64,000 nucleotides of DNA from Kiritimatiellia bacterium (GCA_017558005.1 JAFYWN010000001.1:28372-92371); one strand, 5' to 3'. Shown: positions 7,686 to 17,220, counted from the stretch's first letter. A program made the numbers and translations. Notes: a model not told the origin generated them from the sequence alone.

Positions 7686-10265
7686 ATGATTGATCGTGCG
7701 TTTTGCGAAAAGGGTGAAACAGTCTTAAAGACGCTTTCTGTAGAGGTTAAGTGTGGCTTAACGGATGAGCGCGTGGCGCAGAACCGAGAACGTTTTGGCG
7801 CGAATGAACTTTCGCAGGGGAAGCGGGTGACACTGTGGCAACGCATCGCGGGGGCGCTTTCTGAACCGATGACGTTGTTATTGCTTTTAGCCGCGGGGAT
7901 TATGGTGGGGGTCAATATCGTTCATCTCATTACGGGGGGTGAGACGGACTTCTTTGAGTGTGCAGGGGTGGCGATTGCGATTGTGCTCTCGGTGGGGATT
8001 TCGGTGATTATGGAGGGGCGTAGCGCGAAGGCATTTGAGGCGTTGCGTGCGATTGGGGCAGATGTGCGTCCGCAGGTCTTGCGTAATGGTCAACGTGTCT
8101 GCATTTCGCAGAAGGAGTTGGTCGTCGGGGATATTGTTTACATTTCTACGGGGGATAAGCTGACGGCAGATGGGCGGTTGCTGGAAGCGCACGGTTTGGT
8201 GGCCGATGAGTCTGCTTTGACGGGTGAGTCTGCGCCTGTGGAGAAGTCGGCAGACGCGGAAGTTTCACCAGAGGCACCCGTGGCAGAACGCCCAACGATG
8301 TTGTATGCGGGCAGTTTTATTACGGCGGGTTCGGGTTTAATGGTTGTGACCGCCGTGGGCATGGGGACGGAGTTTGGGCGCATAGCAGGCGCGCTTTCAG
8401 GTGAAGAGCAGGGGGAAACGCCGCTTCAGGAGCGTCTTGCTACGTTGGGAAAACGCGTGACCACGGCGGGGATTTTGGCGGCAGTATTGGTCTTTGTCGC
8501 ACGGTTGTGGCAAGCCTTTTCTGGGGATGCCTTAACTTGGACGGCGGTGGGCGATGCCTTTATTTCGGCAATTGTGCTGGTGGTGGCGTGTGTACCGGAG
8601 GGACTGCCCACCATTGTGGCGATGAGTTTGGCGGTGAATGTGCTCCGTATGGCAAAGCAGAATGCGCTTGTGAAGCGCATGGTGGCATCGGAGACAATCG
8701 GGTGCGTGACCTTTATCTGTTCGGACAAGACGGGGACCCTTACCGAAAATCGCATGACGGTGGTAGCGTTGGTCAATCATCTCGGCGAGGCTCACGCTGC
8801 GACCGATGTGATGTGGCAAAACATTTGTGTGAATTCCACGGCAGACGTTGCTGTGGGGGGTGACACTTTTACGGGGAATCCGACTGAGGGTGCGATGCTT
8901 GTGGCGGCGGTTAAGGCAGGACTTTCACCTCGCACGATTCGCAGTAACGTCACGATAGATGCGATTGAGCCCTTTTCTTCCGACACAAAACGGATGGTGA
9001 CGCATTTGGGTGGTGCTACGGCGATTTCATTGATGAAGGGAAGTCCTGAGGCGGTTTTGGCGGCGTGTGCGTTGGATGACGAAGGTTTGTCTGCCGCTCA
9101 AGTTGCAATGGCGGTTTGGCAGGAACGCGCCTGTCGCGTGCTCGCCTTTGCGCATCGCTCAGCAGCGGGTGAGGCGTGGGTGTACGATGGGTTTGCGGCG
9201 ATTACAGACCCTGTTCGCGTGGCCGTCCCAACCGCGATGGCGGCCTGTCGCACGGCAGGCATCGAAGTGATGATGTTGACGGGTGACAACTTGATTACAG
9301 CGCGTGCGATTGCGAACGAGTTAGGGATGTTGCCAGAAGGGAAGCGTGCGGTAACGGCGGCGGAGCTTGAGGATTTGTCAGATGTGGACTTCGCGGAAGC
9401 GCTCAAAAGTGTGCGTGTGATTGCGCGTTCCACGCCTTCCATTAAGTTGCGCGTGGTGCGGACGCTAAAGGCACAAGGTGAGACGGTGGCCGTTACAGGT
9501 GATGGCATCAATGATGCGCCCGCTATTAAGGCCGCAGACGTGGGCGTGGCCATGGGCATCACGGGCACGGAAGTGACCAAAGAGGCGTGCGATATTCTGC
9601 TCTTGGATGACTCGTTCTCAACGATTGTGCGCGCGATTCGTTGGGGCCGTGGCATCGCAGATGGGTTTAAACGCTTTATCCTTTTCCAGCTCACAGTAAA
9701 TGTCTCCTCTGTGATTGTGGTGCTTATCGCGGCCTTGACGGGGATGGCATCGCCCTTCACGGCATTGTGGTTGCTCTGGATTAACCTCATTATGGATGGG
9801 CCGCCCGCACTAACGCTTGGCTTAGAAAAGTTGGGCAATGACCTCTTACAGCGGCCGCCAGTGCGCCGTGACGCACCGCTTGTGACGAAGAATATGGCGA
9901 TGCGCATGGCGGTAATGGGCGGTGTCATTGCGGCGGTTTCCCTTGCGCAATTGCGTTGGGACTTCTTAAATGCGGGCGAGGCGGCCCCTACGGCGCTCTT
10001 TACACTCTTTGTTCTCTGCCAATTGGCCAATGCCCTCAGTGCGCGTAAACCTGAAGGTGGCAATCCGTTGGGTGGGCTTTTCGGCAATCCGGCTTTGATT
10101 GGCGCATTGGTGCTGATGGTCACATTGCAGTGGATTATGGTAACATTTGGGGGTGGCTTCTTCAAAACTGTGCCGCTGACGGCCGCGTTGTGGGGTAAGT
10201 GTTGCTTAATTGCGGCGTGTATTCCCTTAATTGCGGCGATCTTGCCACGCGAGAAAAACAAGTGA
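7686..10265 (+). CDS. P-type ATPase of the Ca2+/Mn2+ (P2) type
   Basis: 859 residues, inner membrane. An N-terminal cation-ATPase domain is followed by paired membrane helices, the actuator motif TGES, the phosphorylation motif CSDKTGTLTEN (Asp about residue 347), the hinge GDGINDAP, and a C-terminal membrane bundle with NLIMDGPPALTLG. It would couple ATP hydrolysis to divalent cation export. The yybP-ykoY leader directly upstream argues for Mn2+ as the physiological substrate, although most annotation would call it a calcium ATPase. The start ATG follows GAAAGGACG. Confidence 0.93.
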   Translation: MIDRAFCEKGETVLKTLSVEVKCGLTDERVAQNRERFGANELSQGKRVTLWQRIAGALSEPMTLLLLLAAGIMVGVNIVHLITGGETDFFECAGVAIAIVLSVGISVIMEGRSAKAFEALRAIGADVRPQVLRNGQRVCISQKELVVGDIVYISTGDKLTADGRLLEAHGLVADESALTGESAPVEKSADAEVSPEAPVAERPTMLYAGSFITAGSGLMVVTAVGMGTEFGRIAGALSGEEQGETPLQERLATLGKRVTTAGILAAVLVFVARLWQAFSGDALTWTAVGDAFISAIVLVVACVPEGLPTIVAMSLAVNVLRMAKQNALVKRMVASETIGCVTFICSDKTGTLTENRMTVVALVNHLGEAHAATDVMWQNICVNSTADVAVGGDTFTGNPTEGAMLVAAVKAGLSPRTIRSNVTIDAIEPFSSDTKRMVTHLGGATAISLMKGSPEAVLAACALDDEGLSAAQVAMAVWQERACRVLAFAHRSAAGEAWVYDGFAAITDPVRVAVPTAMAACRTAGIEVMMLTGDNLITARAIANELGMLPEGKRAVTAAELEDLSDVDFAEALKSVRVIARSTPSIKLRVVRTLKAQGETVAVTGDGINDAPAIKAADVGVAMGITGTEVTKEACDILLLDDSFSTIVRAIRWGRGIADGFKRFILFQLTVNVSSVIVVLIAALTGMASPFTALWLLWINLIMDGPPALTLGLEKLGNDLLQRPPVRRDAPLVTKNMAMRMAVMGGVIAAVSLAQLRWDFLNAGEAAPTALFTLFVLCQLANALSARKPEGGNPLGGLFGNPALIGALVLMVTLQWIMVTFGGGFFKTVPLTAALWGKCCLIAACIPLIAAILPREKNK

Positions 10266-10276
10266 ATGGATGCTAA

Positions 10277-10840
10277 ATGAAGATTGAGATTCCCGAGAAA
10301 CTGTCCAAAATCCTCTTTTGGAGTTCGATTGGGTGCTTTGCGCTCAACTACTTCTGCTGGAATATCGAAAATGCATTGACCTATCTTTCGTGGGCAACCT
10401 CAACGCGCTTCATCATAGAGGATATCTTAGGGGCGGCTTGGGGACTTTCCTTTTCGGCGGGCTTTGCCCTCTTTCCTGTGGGGCTCTGTTTGTGCAAACG
10501 TACATGGCGTCTTCCTGCAAAGTTTTTCACCTCAATGGGGATGAGCCTTATCATTGCCCTCTTTATGACGGCCGTGTTTCCTGAAAAGGAGGTGTTGGGA
10601 GGGCCAGAATGGGATAACTCCTTATTGGGGCGTTTCCTTTGGAGTTTGAGTTTAATCCTCTTTCTTCAGATGGCGCTACAGACAATCCTTTTAATGGTGG
10701 TGCACTGCTTTACCTATGAACGGGACAAAGAAGTCTCAACGAAAACGTGGTGGAGGGATGCAGGCATTGCGCTCTTAACGTTTGGCATTTGGCTTTGGAC
10801 GTTTGTTTGGGCCGCGAATTACCTACATAGTGACTGTTAA
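10277..10840 (+). CDS. Five-helix inner-membrane protein, unknown function
   Basis: 187 residues with about five hydrophobic helices (near residues 12-30, 45-75, 88-110, 120-145 and 165-185) and short loops. It starts 12 bases after the ATPase stop and is probably co-transcribed under the same riboswitch. No family recognised. A role in ion handling is only inferred from position. Confidence 0.7.
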   Translation: MKIEIPEKLSKILFWSSIGCFALNYFCWNIENALTYLSWATSTRFIIEDILGAAWGLSFSAGFALFPVGLCLCKRTWRLPAKFFTSMGMSLIIALFMTAVFPEKEVLGGPEWDNSLLGRFLWSLSLILFLQMALQTILLMVVHCFTYERDKEVSTKTWWRDAGIALLTFGIWLWTFVWAANYLHSDC

Positions 10841-10915
10841 AGGCACAAATTTAAAGCGTCTCCTGCATGGTCTGCGCCCCTTGCTGTGCGTAGAGTGTGT
10901 TATACTATTCATTGT

Positions 10916-11614
10916 ATGAAAACGAATGTGACATGTTGGGGCATCCTCGGCGCACTTGACCGCGAAGTGGCATTGTTGCGCGAGCAGATGCAGGTGGAAT
11001 CAACCGAACAACTACTCGGTACGGAATTTCTCTCGGGCACCATCTACGGACAGAAGGTCGTGGTGGCGTGTTGTGGTATCGGTAAGGTGAATGCCACTGC
11101 GTGCGCGACCTATCTGCTCTTTGCGAAGGGGTGCGATGCGATTATCAATGCTGGTATCGCCGGCGGTGTGGCGCATGGTTTGCACACATTGGACGTGGTG
11201 ATTTCGCGCGAGCTCTGCTTCCATGACCAGGATGCCGTGATGCTCAAATATTTCCCTGCACGTCAATTCTTTGAAGCCGACCCCACACTTCGCAAGTGTT
11301 GCGCAGAAGTCTGCACCCAACCCGGTCTCCTCACGGGCAAGTGGCGCGAAGGGCGCATCGCTACGGGCGATAAATTTGTGGCAGATAGCGCCACGCGTGA
11401 TGCGATTATTGCCGCAGTCGCGCCCGACTGTGTGGAGATGGAGGGCGCAGCCATTGCTCATGTCGCCTTCGCAGCAGGAAAGCCCTGCCTTGTGATTCGC
11501 ACGATGTCGGACTGTGCAGATGACGATGCGACCACGACTTACGATAACTTCCTTGAACGCGCCGCCGACCAGTCCGCACGGATTGTGTTGGGGATGTTGA
11601 AAAATGCAGATTAA
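10916..11614 (+). CDS. mtnN: 5'-methylthioadenosine/S-adenosylhomocysteine nucleosidase
   Basis: 232 residues of the PNP/UDP phosphorylase superfamily. Landmarks are GILGALDREVALL at the N-terminus, GIGKVNA, INAGIAGG, the active-site segment VEMEGAAIAHVA and the late aspartate in RTMSDCADDD. It cleaves MTA and SAH to adenine plus the thioribosyl compound, recycling S-adenosylmethionine by-products. The ATG at 10916 aligns with family N-termini; an in-frame GTG ten codons upstream is less likely. No Shine-Dalgarno is evident and TATACT lies about 10 bases upstream, so the message may be nearly leaderless. Confidence 0.92.
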   Translation: MKTNVTCWGILGALDREVALLREQMQVESTEQLLGTEFLSGTIYGQKVVVACCGIGKVNATACATYLLFAKGCDAIINAGIAGGVAHGLHTLDVVISRELCFHDQDAVMLKYFPARQFFEADPTLRKCCAEVCTQPGLLTGKWREGRIATGDKFVADSATRDAIIAAVAPDCVEMEGAAIAHVAFAAGKPCLVIRTMSDCADDDATTTYDNFLERAADQSARIVLGMLKNAD

Positions 11615-11924
11615 AGCGTGGCTGAAAGCTGGTGGCGTGCCACTTTGCGCAGGACTCTTTGCTGCGTTGGCATGGGGGCTTGCGCAGTGGATTCCCGCCT
11701 CAGCGCGTCAGACGCGTTGGGAAAAAGCGGCCGCCGAACTTTCAATTACCGCGCCCACCGCGGAGGTTTGCGCTGTGGCAAAGGTGCACTTTGCCGTGCA
11801 ACTCTCTGCGGCAGATGTCGCAGTTTGGCGAGGCTTGTTGCAACAAGGCACCTCGCCTGAGACAGCGCTTCGCACGGTCGTGACCTATGCTCGTGGTCGA
11901 ATAGAAATGGAAGGGCTTCGCTAA
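11604..11924 (+). CDS. Small single-pass membrane protein
   Basis: 106 residues with one N-terminal membrane helix (about residues 11-29) and a helical soluble tail. The start overlaps the end of mtnN by 11 bases and the stop meets the next start, so the three genes form an operon. No family recognised. The C-terminal part resembles a short helical adaptor. Confidence 0.65.
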   Translation: MQIKAWLKAGGVPLCAGLFAALAWGLAQWIPASARQTRWEKAAAELSITAPTAEVCAVAKVHFAVQLSAADVAVWRGLLQQGTSPETALRTVVTYARGRIEMEGLR

Positions 11925-13267
11925 TGATTAAACGTTTTGCACTCTTGGTGGCGCTTCTCTGCGCAGGAGCGTTCCCGCTTTTAGCAGTAGAAGGCCCAGG
12001 TGAATACACCTTTACGGGCGCTTCGTGGAAGACTACATGGCGCGAAAAGGCGACGCTGCCCGCTGATGTGGTGGCAGTTACGCCCACCTGTCTCTATAGC
12101 AAAGCCGAAAAGACGGTTTACCTCCTGACCGAACTCACTGGGGTCGGGCAAGGGTATGAGACCGAATTTATCCTACTTGGCCCCCTGAGTGACCGCGCTT
12201 ATGAAGGACTCGCGATGGCATGGGATCCGCCCTCCGTGGTGAGTCGCGCCGTTGAGGCGCTCGGGGTCAAACCCGGTGTGGCGGCAGATCCGCTCCGTGG
12301 CTTAGCAATGGCGCAGGGAGAACGCTTTACCATCAGTGTGTGCCGTTTGGCAGATGACCCCAAGAAGTATCTTCCACTTTCAGATCTCATCACGGATGAG
12401 TGCTCCACGTCTGCGCAAAATCTCTTGGGCCGTGGATTTCCCTTTGTGGGGGGCACGGATTATGATGACCTGATGCCCGCATCAATTATTGCTGCATACA
12501 CCGAAAAGGCCTCTACGTTTGGTTTGCCCTATCACGCAGAAAAGGGTGCCGCCTATGGACTCTTTCGTGCGAAAACTGCGGAAAAGGAGGGAGCACCTGC
12601 GGTCTTTGCGCTCAAGTGGCAGACGTTGCCCGATGGTCGTCCGCGTGTTCATCACGATGAAATTTGTGTTACTGCGCAGGATTTAGTGGCGCCAGATGCC
12701 CTTTTAGAACGTCTAAAGCAACACTGTGATGACCCGCGCGATATCTTTCTCAATGTGCGCTTTGATGATTCCCTCACCCTGAAAGCCGCCAAGCCGATGG
12801 CAAAGTTGATTATGACCTTGGAGGCAAGTGGCGGGTTTACGTTGGCTCCTCCGAAGGGGGATTACTTACCCTTACGCGCCTTTTCTCCAAATGAAGCGTG
12901 GCGAGACCGCTCTTCGCGCCCCTTCCAACCCTGGGAAGTGGAGTTTGAAAAGGGCGAAAAGGATGCCCCCGCAAAGGCAACACTTTGTCAGATTCTCGAG
13001 GATTGGACCGTTGAAGGAAATGATCCTGCGCTTACGCGTAAGTGTTATCCAGGCGTGACGCCCGAGACAATCGTCAATGTGATGAACCAAGTGGACGTGA
13101 ATAATGGCAAGATTTATGTGGCCTTCTTCTACTGTCCAGAGACGGTGACCATCGGCGAGCTCATCCCTTATGCGCGTGCCCTTGCCAAGGTTTGCCCCAC
13201 GCAGTGGGTCTTCCTCAACCCCTCTGACGCAGCTGAAGCCCCCACGCTAGCCCCCGCGCAACCCTGA
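11924..13267 (+). CDS. Secreted protein of unknown function
   Basis: 447 residues with a clear signal peptide (IKRFALLVALLCAGAFPLLA) and a soluble, Cys-poor body. The start overlaps the stop of the preceding gene (TAATG), so translation is probably coupled. No catalytic motif was recognised; the Pro/Ala-rich tail suggests a disordered end. It may be a periplasmic or surface protein. Confidence 0.7.
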   Translation: MIKRFALLVALLCAGAFPLLAVEGPGEYTFTGASWKTTWREKATLPADVVAVTPTCLYSKAEKTVYLLTELTGVGQGYETEFILLGPLSDRAYEGLAMAWDPPSVVSRAVEALGVKPGVAADPLRGLAMAQGERFTISVCRLADDPKKYLPLSDLITDECSTSAQNLLGRGFPFVGGTDYDDLMPASIIAAYTEKASTFGLPYHAEKGAAYGLFRAKTAEKEGAPAVFALKWQTLPDGRPRVHHDEICVTAQDLVAPDALLERLKQHCDDPRDIFLNVRFDDSLTLKAAKPMAKLIMTLEASGGFTLAPPKGDYLPLRAFSPNEAWRDRSSRPFQPWEVEFEKGEKDAPAKATLCQILEDWTVEGNDPALTRKCYPGVTPETIVNVMNQVDVNNGKIYVAFFYCPETVTIGELIPYARALAKVCPTQWVFLNPSDAAEAPTLAPAQP

Positions 13268-13409
13268 TTTAACCTTTAATCTTTGCGATCTCGTTTGAGA
13301 TTTTTACTGAGGCAACGCGAAAGGGAGTTTTAAGGCGATTGTGAACAACGCCAAAACGCAGGAATCAAAAAGTGGAGAAAAAAGGTTTTAATCACTTTTT
13401 AAAATGTGG

Positions 13410-13415
13410 TATAAT
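13410..13415 (+). promoter_or_regulatory. Probable -10 box for the flavodiiron gene
   Basis: A perfect TATAAT follows TGTGG, with only a poor -35 match. It lies 88 bases before the start codon, giving a 5' leader of about 80 nt. Confidence 0.5.
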
Positions 13416-13502
13416 TCCAATTGACATTCACAAAACTGCGTAATGAAGCGGTTAACGTGAAAACTTTTCATTCGACAAATGCTTATCCAAAAGGACTAAG
13501 AG

Positions 13503-14690
13503 ATGAATACTGAGCTTGTAAAAGATGTGAATTGGGTCGGTTATGTGGACTGGCCAGTGCGTGATTTCCACGGTTATCAGACGAAGCGCGGTTCTTCTTA
13601 CAATGCCTACTTGGTGAAGGGTGCAGAGAAGATTGCCCTCATCGATACGGTGAAGGCACCCTATGTGGAGACCCTAAAGTCTCATGTGGCGGCACATTGC
13701 GGTTTGGATCAAGTGAATTACATCGTCTGTAACCACGCAGAGCCCGACCATGCGGGCGGTTTGCCTGAGATGGTTAAGGCGTGCCCCAATGCTGTGGTCG
13801 TCTGCAATGCCAAGTGTAAAGATGCTTTGGAACACCACTTTGACACCTCTGCTTGGAATTGGCAGGTGGTGAAAGAGGGTCAAACGATTGACCTCGGTGG
13901 CCGTACGCTGCAGTTCTTCGATACGGTGATGTGCCACTGGCCCGAAAGCATGGTGACCTACTTGCCTGAAGAAGAGCTCCTCTTCTCGATGGATATCTTT
14001 GGCCAACACTACGCGACCTATTGCCGTTTTGACGATGAAGCAGATCTCGCAGAGGTGATGCAAGAGGCGAAGACGTACTACGCCAATATCGTGTTGCTCT
14101 ACGCTAAGCCCGTGGCCGCGGCGGCAAAGAAGTTGTTGGGCCTGAAACTCAAGATGGTGGCGCCCTCGCACGGTGTGATTTGGCGCTCGCACTTTGACAA
14201 GATTCTCTCCGCTTACCTTGATTGGCACGTGAGCAAGCCCACGAAGAAGGTGGTGATCTTCTACTCGACCATGTGGCAGAGCACGCGCTTGATGGCTGAA
14301 GCTGTTGCTGAAGGCGCATTGGAATCGGATGTGACGGTAAAACTCTTTGACCTCAAGGCGGTCGGTGATACTGAATTGATTACCGAACTCATGGACTGCG
14401 CCGCCTTCGCGGTTGGCACGCCTACGCTCAATCAGTCGTTGATGCCGCGCGTGGCTGCGGCGTTGACCTACATCCGTGGTCTGAAGCCCGCAGGCAAGAA
14501 GGCCCTCTCCTTCGGCTCGTATGGTTGGGCCAGCAAGGGCGCAGAAGAGGCACAGGAATACCTGAAGGCAATGGCATGCGAATTGATTTCCGCACCGATC
14601 ATCTGCCGCTTTGTGCCGAAACAAGAGACGCTCGATAAGTGCCGTGAGGCAGGTCGTGCTCTTGCCGCGGCAGCCCTCGCAGTCGAATAA
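13503..14690 (+). CDS. fprA: Flavodiiron protein (A-type flavoprotein)
   Basis: 395 residues: an N-terminal metallo-beta-lactamase-like diiron domain and a C-terminal flavodoxin domain (from about residue 250, YSTMWQST as FMN phosphate loop). Diiron ligands are visible as H78-x-E80-x-D82-H83, the D of SMDIFGQH, and the H of PSHGVIWR. Such enzymes reduce O2 to water or NO to N2O in the cytoplasm and protect anaerobes. AAAGGA lies 8 bases before the start. It needs a rubredoxin or similar donor, not encoded nearby. Confidence 0.95.
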   Translation: MNTELVKDVNWVGYVDWPVRDFHGYQTKRGSSYNAYLVKGAEKIALIDTVKAPYVETLKSHVAAHCGLDQVNYIVCNHAEPDHAGGLPEMVKACPNAVVVCNAKCKDALEHHFDTSAWNWQVVKEGQTIDLGGRTLQFFDTVMCHWPESMVTYLPEEELLFSMDIFGQHYATYCRFDDEADLAEVMQEAKTYYANIVLLYAKPVAAAAKKLLGLKLKMVAPSHGVIWRSHFDKILSAYLDWHVSKPTKKVVIFYSTMWQSTRLMAEAVAEGALESDVTVKLFDLKAVGDTELITELMDCAAFAVGTPTLNQSLMPRVAAALTYIRGLKPAGKKALSFGSYGWASKGAEEAQEYLKAMACELISAPIICRFVPKQETLDKCREAGRALAAAALAVE

Positions 14691-14696
14691 TTCCCT

Positions 14697-15158
14697 ATGT
14701 CGGCGCGGAAACAACCGCTGTACCGGCTCGTTTGTGCCGCAATCGTCTTGCTATCGCTGGGCGGTTGCGGCATTCGTCCACCGAAGGGTGTAGAACCTGT
14801 GACCGAAACAATTGTGGTGACAGGTTATTGTGATTGTGGAAAGTGTTGCGGGTGGGAACGTTCTTGGTGGCGTCTCGGCATGCCAGTCTACAGTTATGGT
14901 TCGCAAAAGGGCCAACGTAAACGCGTCGGCATCACCTCCACAGGTACGGAGACGCGTCACGGCACAGCCGCAGTGGATAAGAAACGTTACCCTTATGGCA
15001 CCGTCTTTTATGTGCCTGGCTATGGATATGCGCGTGGTGAAGATGCCGGCGGCGCAATCAAAGATGCCCACATTGACCTTTGGTTTCCCAGTCATAATGC
15101 CGCATTGAAGTGGGGCCGACGCACCATGAAGGTAAAGGTGTGGCGGCCGAAACGATAA
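14697..15158 (+). CDS. 3D-domain lipoprotein
   Basis: 153 residues. The N-terminus is a lipoprotein signal (VCAAIVLLSLGGC, lipid Cys at about residue 24). The rest is a 3D domain: TGYCDCGKCCGW, GTAAVDKKRYPYGTVFYVPGYGYARGEDAGGAIKDAHIDLWF. The three conserved aspartates of this double-psi barrel (related to MltA and RpfB/YocH) are present. Family members act on peptidoglycan. It begins 6 bases after the flavodiiron stop without a strong ribosome site. Confidence 0.85.
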   Translation: MSARKQPLYRLVCAAIVLLSLGGCGIRPPKGVEPVTETIVVTGYCDCGKCCGWERSWWRLGMPVYSYGSQKGQRKRVGITSTGTETRHGTAAVDKKRYPYGTVFYVPGYGYARGEDAGGAIKDAHIDLWFPSHNAALKWGRRTMKVKVWRPKR

Positions 15159-15211
15159 ACTCGACGCATCGAACGTACGAATAGGAACGTGAATCTTTGG
15201 GAGTGAGTCAG

Positions 15212-15979
15212 ATGAAAATTGCAGTTTTAGGTGCCGGGAATATGGGTGCCGCCCTCGTAAAAGGGTGGTTGCGACAGGGCATGCCCGCTGAGCAACTCGT
15301 GATGACGTGTCGCAATCCTGCGCAGCATCCCGCTATTGGTGTCTCCCTTTTAACGTCTAATCCGGACGCTGTGCGCGAGGCGGAGGTGGTCATTGTCGCC
15401 GTTAAGCCGTGGCAGGTAGTAGATGTCTTAGCAGAGATTCGCCCCACGTTGGCTGCGGGAACGCTTGTGATTTCCGTGGCGGCGGGTGTGACGGTGGCGC
15501 AGTTGCGCGAGCAGGTGCCGTCCTCTGTCGCTGTGGTGCGTGCTATGCCGAACACCGCCGTGGCGCTCAACGAAGGCGTGATTGCGATTGTGGCAGATGA
15601 GCAGGATGCGGTGGAGCGTGCGCGTAAGGTCTTGGCGCCGCTCGGCTTGGTGGTGCCCACCGATGAGTCGAAGATGGATGCCCTGACGGCTTTGGCGGGA
15701 TGTGGCATTGCACATGCATTGCGTTTTCTGCGAGCCGCGCAGTGTGCGGGTGTGCAGATGGGACTAACCGCCGCTCAGAGTGCAGAGGTTTTTGCGCAGG
15801 TGATGGCAGGTGCCGTGGCGTTAATGCGCCAACCTGGCGCCTCGGCGGAGGCCGAGATTGACCGTATTTGCACACCGGGTGGTTTGACGGTGCGTGGTTT
15901 AAATGAATTGGAACAGGCCGGCTTTTCGGCGGCCGTGGTGCGCGGATTCTTGGGTTCGCTCCCGGAGGACAAGCGATGA
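15212..15979 (+). CDS. proC: Pyrroline-5-carboxylate reductase
   Basis: 255 residues. The N-terminal Rossmann motif GAGNMGAALVKGW binds NADPH; AVKPWQV and VRAMPNTAV are family signatures, and TAL(A)GCG plus TPGGLT(V)RGLNELE mark the C-terminal dimer domain. It makes proline from pyrroline-5-carboxylate. The ATG at 15212 matches the usual N-terminus. The stop overlaps the proB start (ATGA), so the two proline genes are translationally coupled. Confidence 0.96.
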   Translation: MKIAVLGAGNMGAALVKGWLRQGMPAEQLVMTCRNPAQHPAIGVSLLTSNPDAVREAEVVIVAVKPWQVVDVLAEIRPTLAAGTLVISVAAGVTVAQLREQVPSSVAVVRAMPNTAVALNEGVIAIVADEQDAVERARKVLAPLGLVVPTDESKMDALTALAGCGIAHALRFLRAAQCAGVQMGLTAAQSAEVFAQVMAGAVALMRQPGASAEAEIDRICTPGGLTVRGLNELEQAGFSAAVVRGFLGSLPEDKR

Positions 15980-16752
15980 GAATTATTGTTAAGATTGGTT
16001 CAAATGTGATTACGCGCGCTGATGGCCGGTTGAGCCTGGCGCGTATGGCGGCATTAGCCGACGAAGTGACGGCATTGCATGAGCAGGGCCATCAAGTGGT
16101 CGTGGTCACCTCGGGTGCAGTGGCCGCAGGTAAAGCGCAGGTAACCTTGCCGAAGACGGTGGAACCTGTGGCGCGTCGCCAGGTCTTGAGTTCCGTGGGG
16201 CAGACGGTGTTAATTGATACGTATCGCGCCCTTTTCGCTGCAAATGGGTTGAATATTGGACAAATCCTAGTCACGAAGAATGACTTTTCGTCCTCCGAGC
16301 ACACCACCAATATGCGCCAATGTCTGCGCGCGCTTTTTGCGTATGGGATTCTGCCGGTAGTGAATGAAAATGACACGGTGAGCGTGGAGTCGCTGATGTT
16401 CACCGATAACGATGAGCTCGCGGGCCTTTTAGCCACCCTTTTGGAGGCGGATCTCTTGGTGATTCTCTCTTCGGTGGATGGACTTTACACGGGTGATCCT
16501 GCTGATCCAGAGGCAAAACTCATCCGCGAAGTTGCTCCAGGGGAGGACTGGACGCACTGCGTGGCAGGCGTAAAGACCTCTTCGGGTCGTGGCGGCATGG
16601 GAACAAAATTGGCCGTGGCGGGGCGCGTCGCCGAGGCGGGCGTGGCGGTGACATTAGTGAATGGCTTGCGTGCTGGGGCGCTTACCGCCGCCGTTTTGCG
16701 CGATACGAATGTGCCCATGACCTCTTTTTTGCCCACAAAGCGTGCGAAATAA
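15976..16752 (+). CDS. proB: Glutamate 5-kinase, short form without PUA domain
   Basis: 258 residues of the amino-acid kinase fold. Visible are VKIGSNVIT (ATP site), VTSGAVAAG, the glutamate-site segment PVVNENDTV, SSVDGLYTGDP and the nucleotide segment GRGGMGTK. It phosphorylates glutamate, the first step to proline, and is feedback-controlled in many bacteria. The E. coli enzyme is longer because of a C-terminal PUA domain, which is absent here as in other known short forms. proA is not in the window. Confidence 0.95.
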   Translation: MRIIVKIGSNVITRADGRLSLARMAALADEVTALHEQGHQVVVVTSGAVAAGKAQVTLPKTVEPVARRQVLSSVGQTVLIDTYRALFAANGLNIGQILVTKNDFSSSEHTTNMRQCLRALFAYGILPVVNENDTVSVESLMFTDNDELAGLLATLLEADLLVILSSVDGLYTGDPADPEAKLIREVAPGEDWTHCVAGVKTSSGRGGMGTKLAVAGRVAEAGVAVTLVNGLRAGALTAAVLRDTNVPMTSFLPTKRAK

Positions 16753-16765
16753 GCGCGTTTTTGCT

Positions 16766-16921
16766 ATGATAACACCCGTGAGACGCGGACAGACATTGGT
16801 AGAATACGTGCTCGTGTTGGTGTTGCTAATGGCTGCAGCAACGGCTACAGGTTTCATTGTCCGCGCAATCAATCGCCAACATGCACGCACGGATACGATC
16901 TTGGGATCGCATTATCCTTGA
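16766..16921 (+). CDS. Flp-type prepilin-like small protein
   Basis: 51 residues, with RRGQTLVEYVLVLVLLMAAA: a short basic leader, Gly before the cleavage site, Glu five residues later and one hydrophobic helix, as in class III (Flp/TadE) prepilins. It begins 14 bases after proB. TGCTATGAT at the start also reads as an extended -10 box, so a GTG at 16778 could be the real start. Confidence 0.65.
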   Translation: MITPVRRGQTLVEYVLVLVLLMAAATATGFIVRAINRQHARTDTILGSHYP

Positions 16922-16935
16922 GGAAGGAACGAAAA

Positions 16936-17172
16936 ATGAAGTTGAAGTCTCGCAAAGGTCAGACCATGGTGGAATACATCATCATCGTGGTGTTGATTGC
17001 AATCACGCTCTTGACGTTGGTCGGTTTCTTTGGCAAGGCAATGGCAAAGAAGTTCTCTGGCGCCACCTCTGCAATTGATGAGGATGTGGGTGCAGAAGCT
17101 CAGGATGCCTACAATGATATCGGTGATGGCGCAGAAACCTTGAAGCGCCTCGACGAATCGGGCAATATGTAA
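16936..17172 (+). CDS. Flp/Fap pilin-like protein
   Basis: 78 residues. The N-terminus KLKSRKGQTMVEYIIIVVLIAITLL fits the Flp prepilin pattern (G^xxxxEY plus a hydrophobic helix), followed by an acidic, Ala-rich tail. It would be processed by a TadV-like peptidase and assembled into a tight-adherence pilus. AGGAAGG precedes the start. The ATPase and secretin genes of a Tad system are not in this window. Confidence 0.8.
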   Translation: MKLKSRKGQTMVEYIIIVVLIAITLLTLVGFFGKAMAKKFSGATSAIDEDVGAEAQDAYNDIGDGAETLKRLDESGNM

Positions 17173-17184
17173 GCGTTTTAAAGG

Positions 17185-17216
17185 CGGGATGCGTCGGTAG
17201 ACGCGTCCCGTTTTTT
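17185..17216 (+). terminator. Terminator after the Flp-like gene
   Basis: CGGGATGCGTC pairs with GACGCGTCCCG around GGTA, followed by TTTTTT. It lies just before the TadE-like start, probably lowering expression of the minor subunits relative to the pilin. Confidence 0.85.
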
Positions 17217-17220
17217 CGCA

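Noticed and set aside
9098..10261. 387-codon frame antisense to the P-type ATPase
   Set aside because: Overlaps conserved ATPase motifs; low-complexity shadow.
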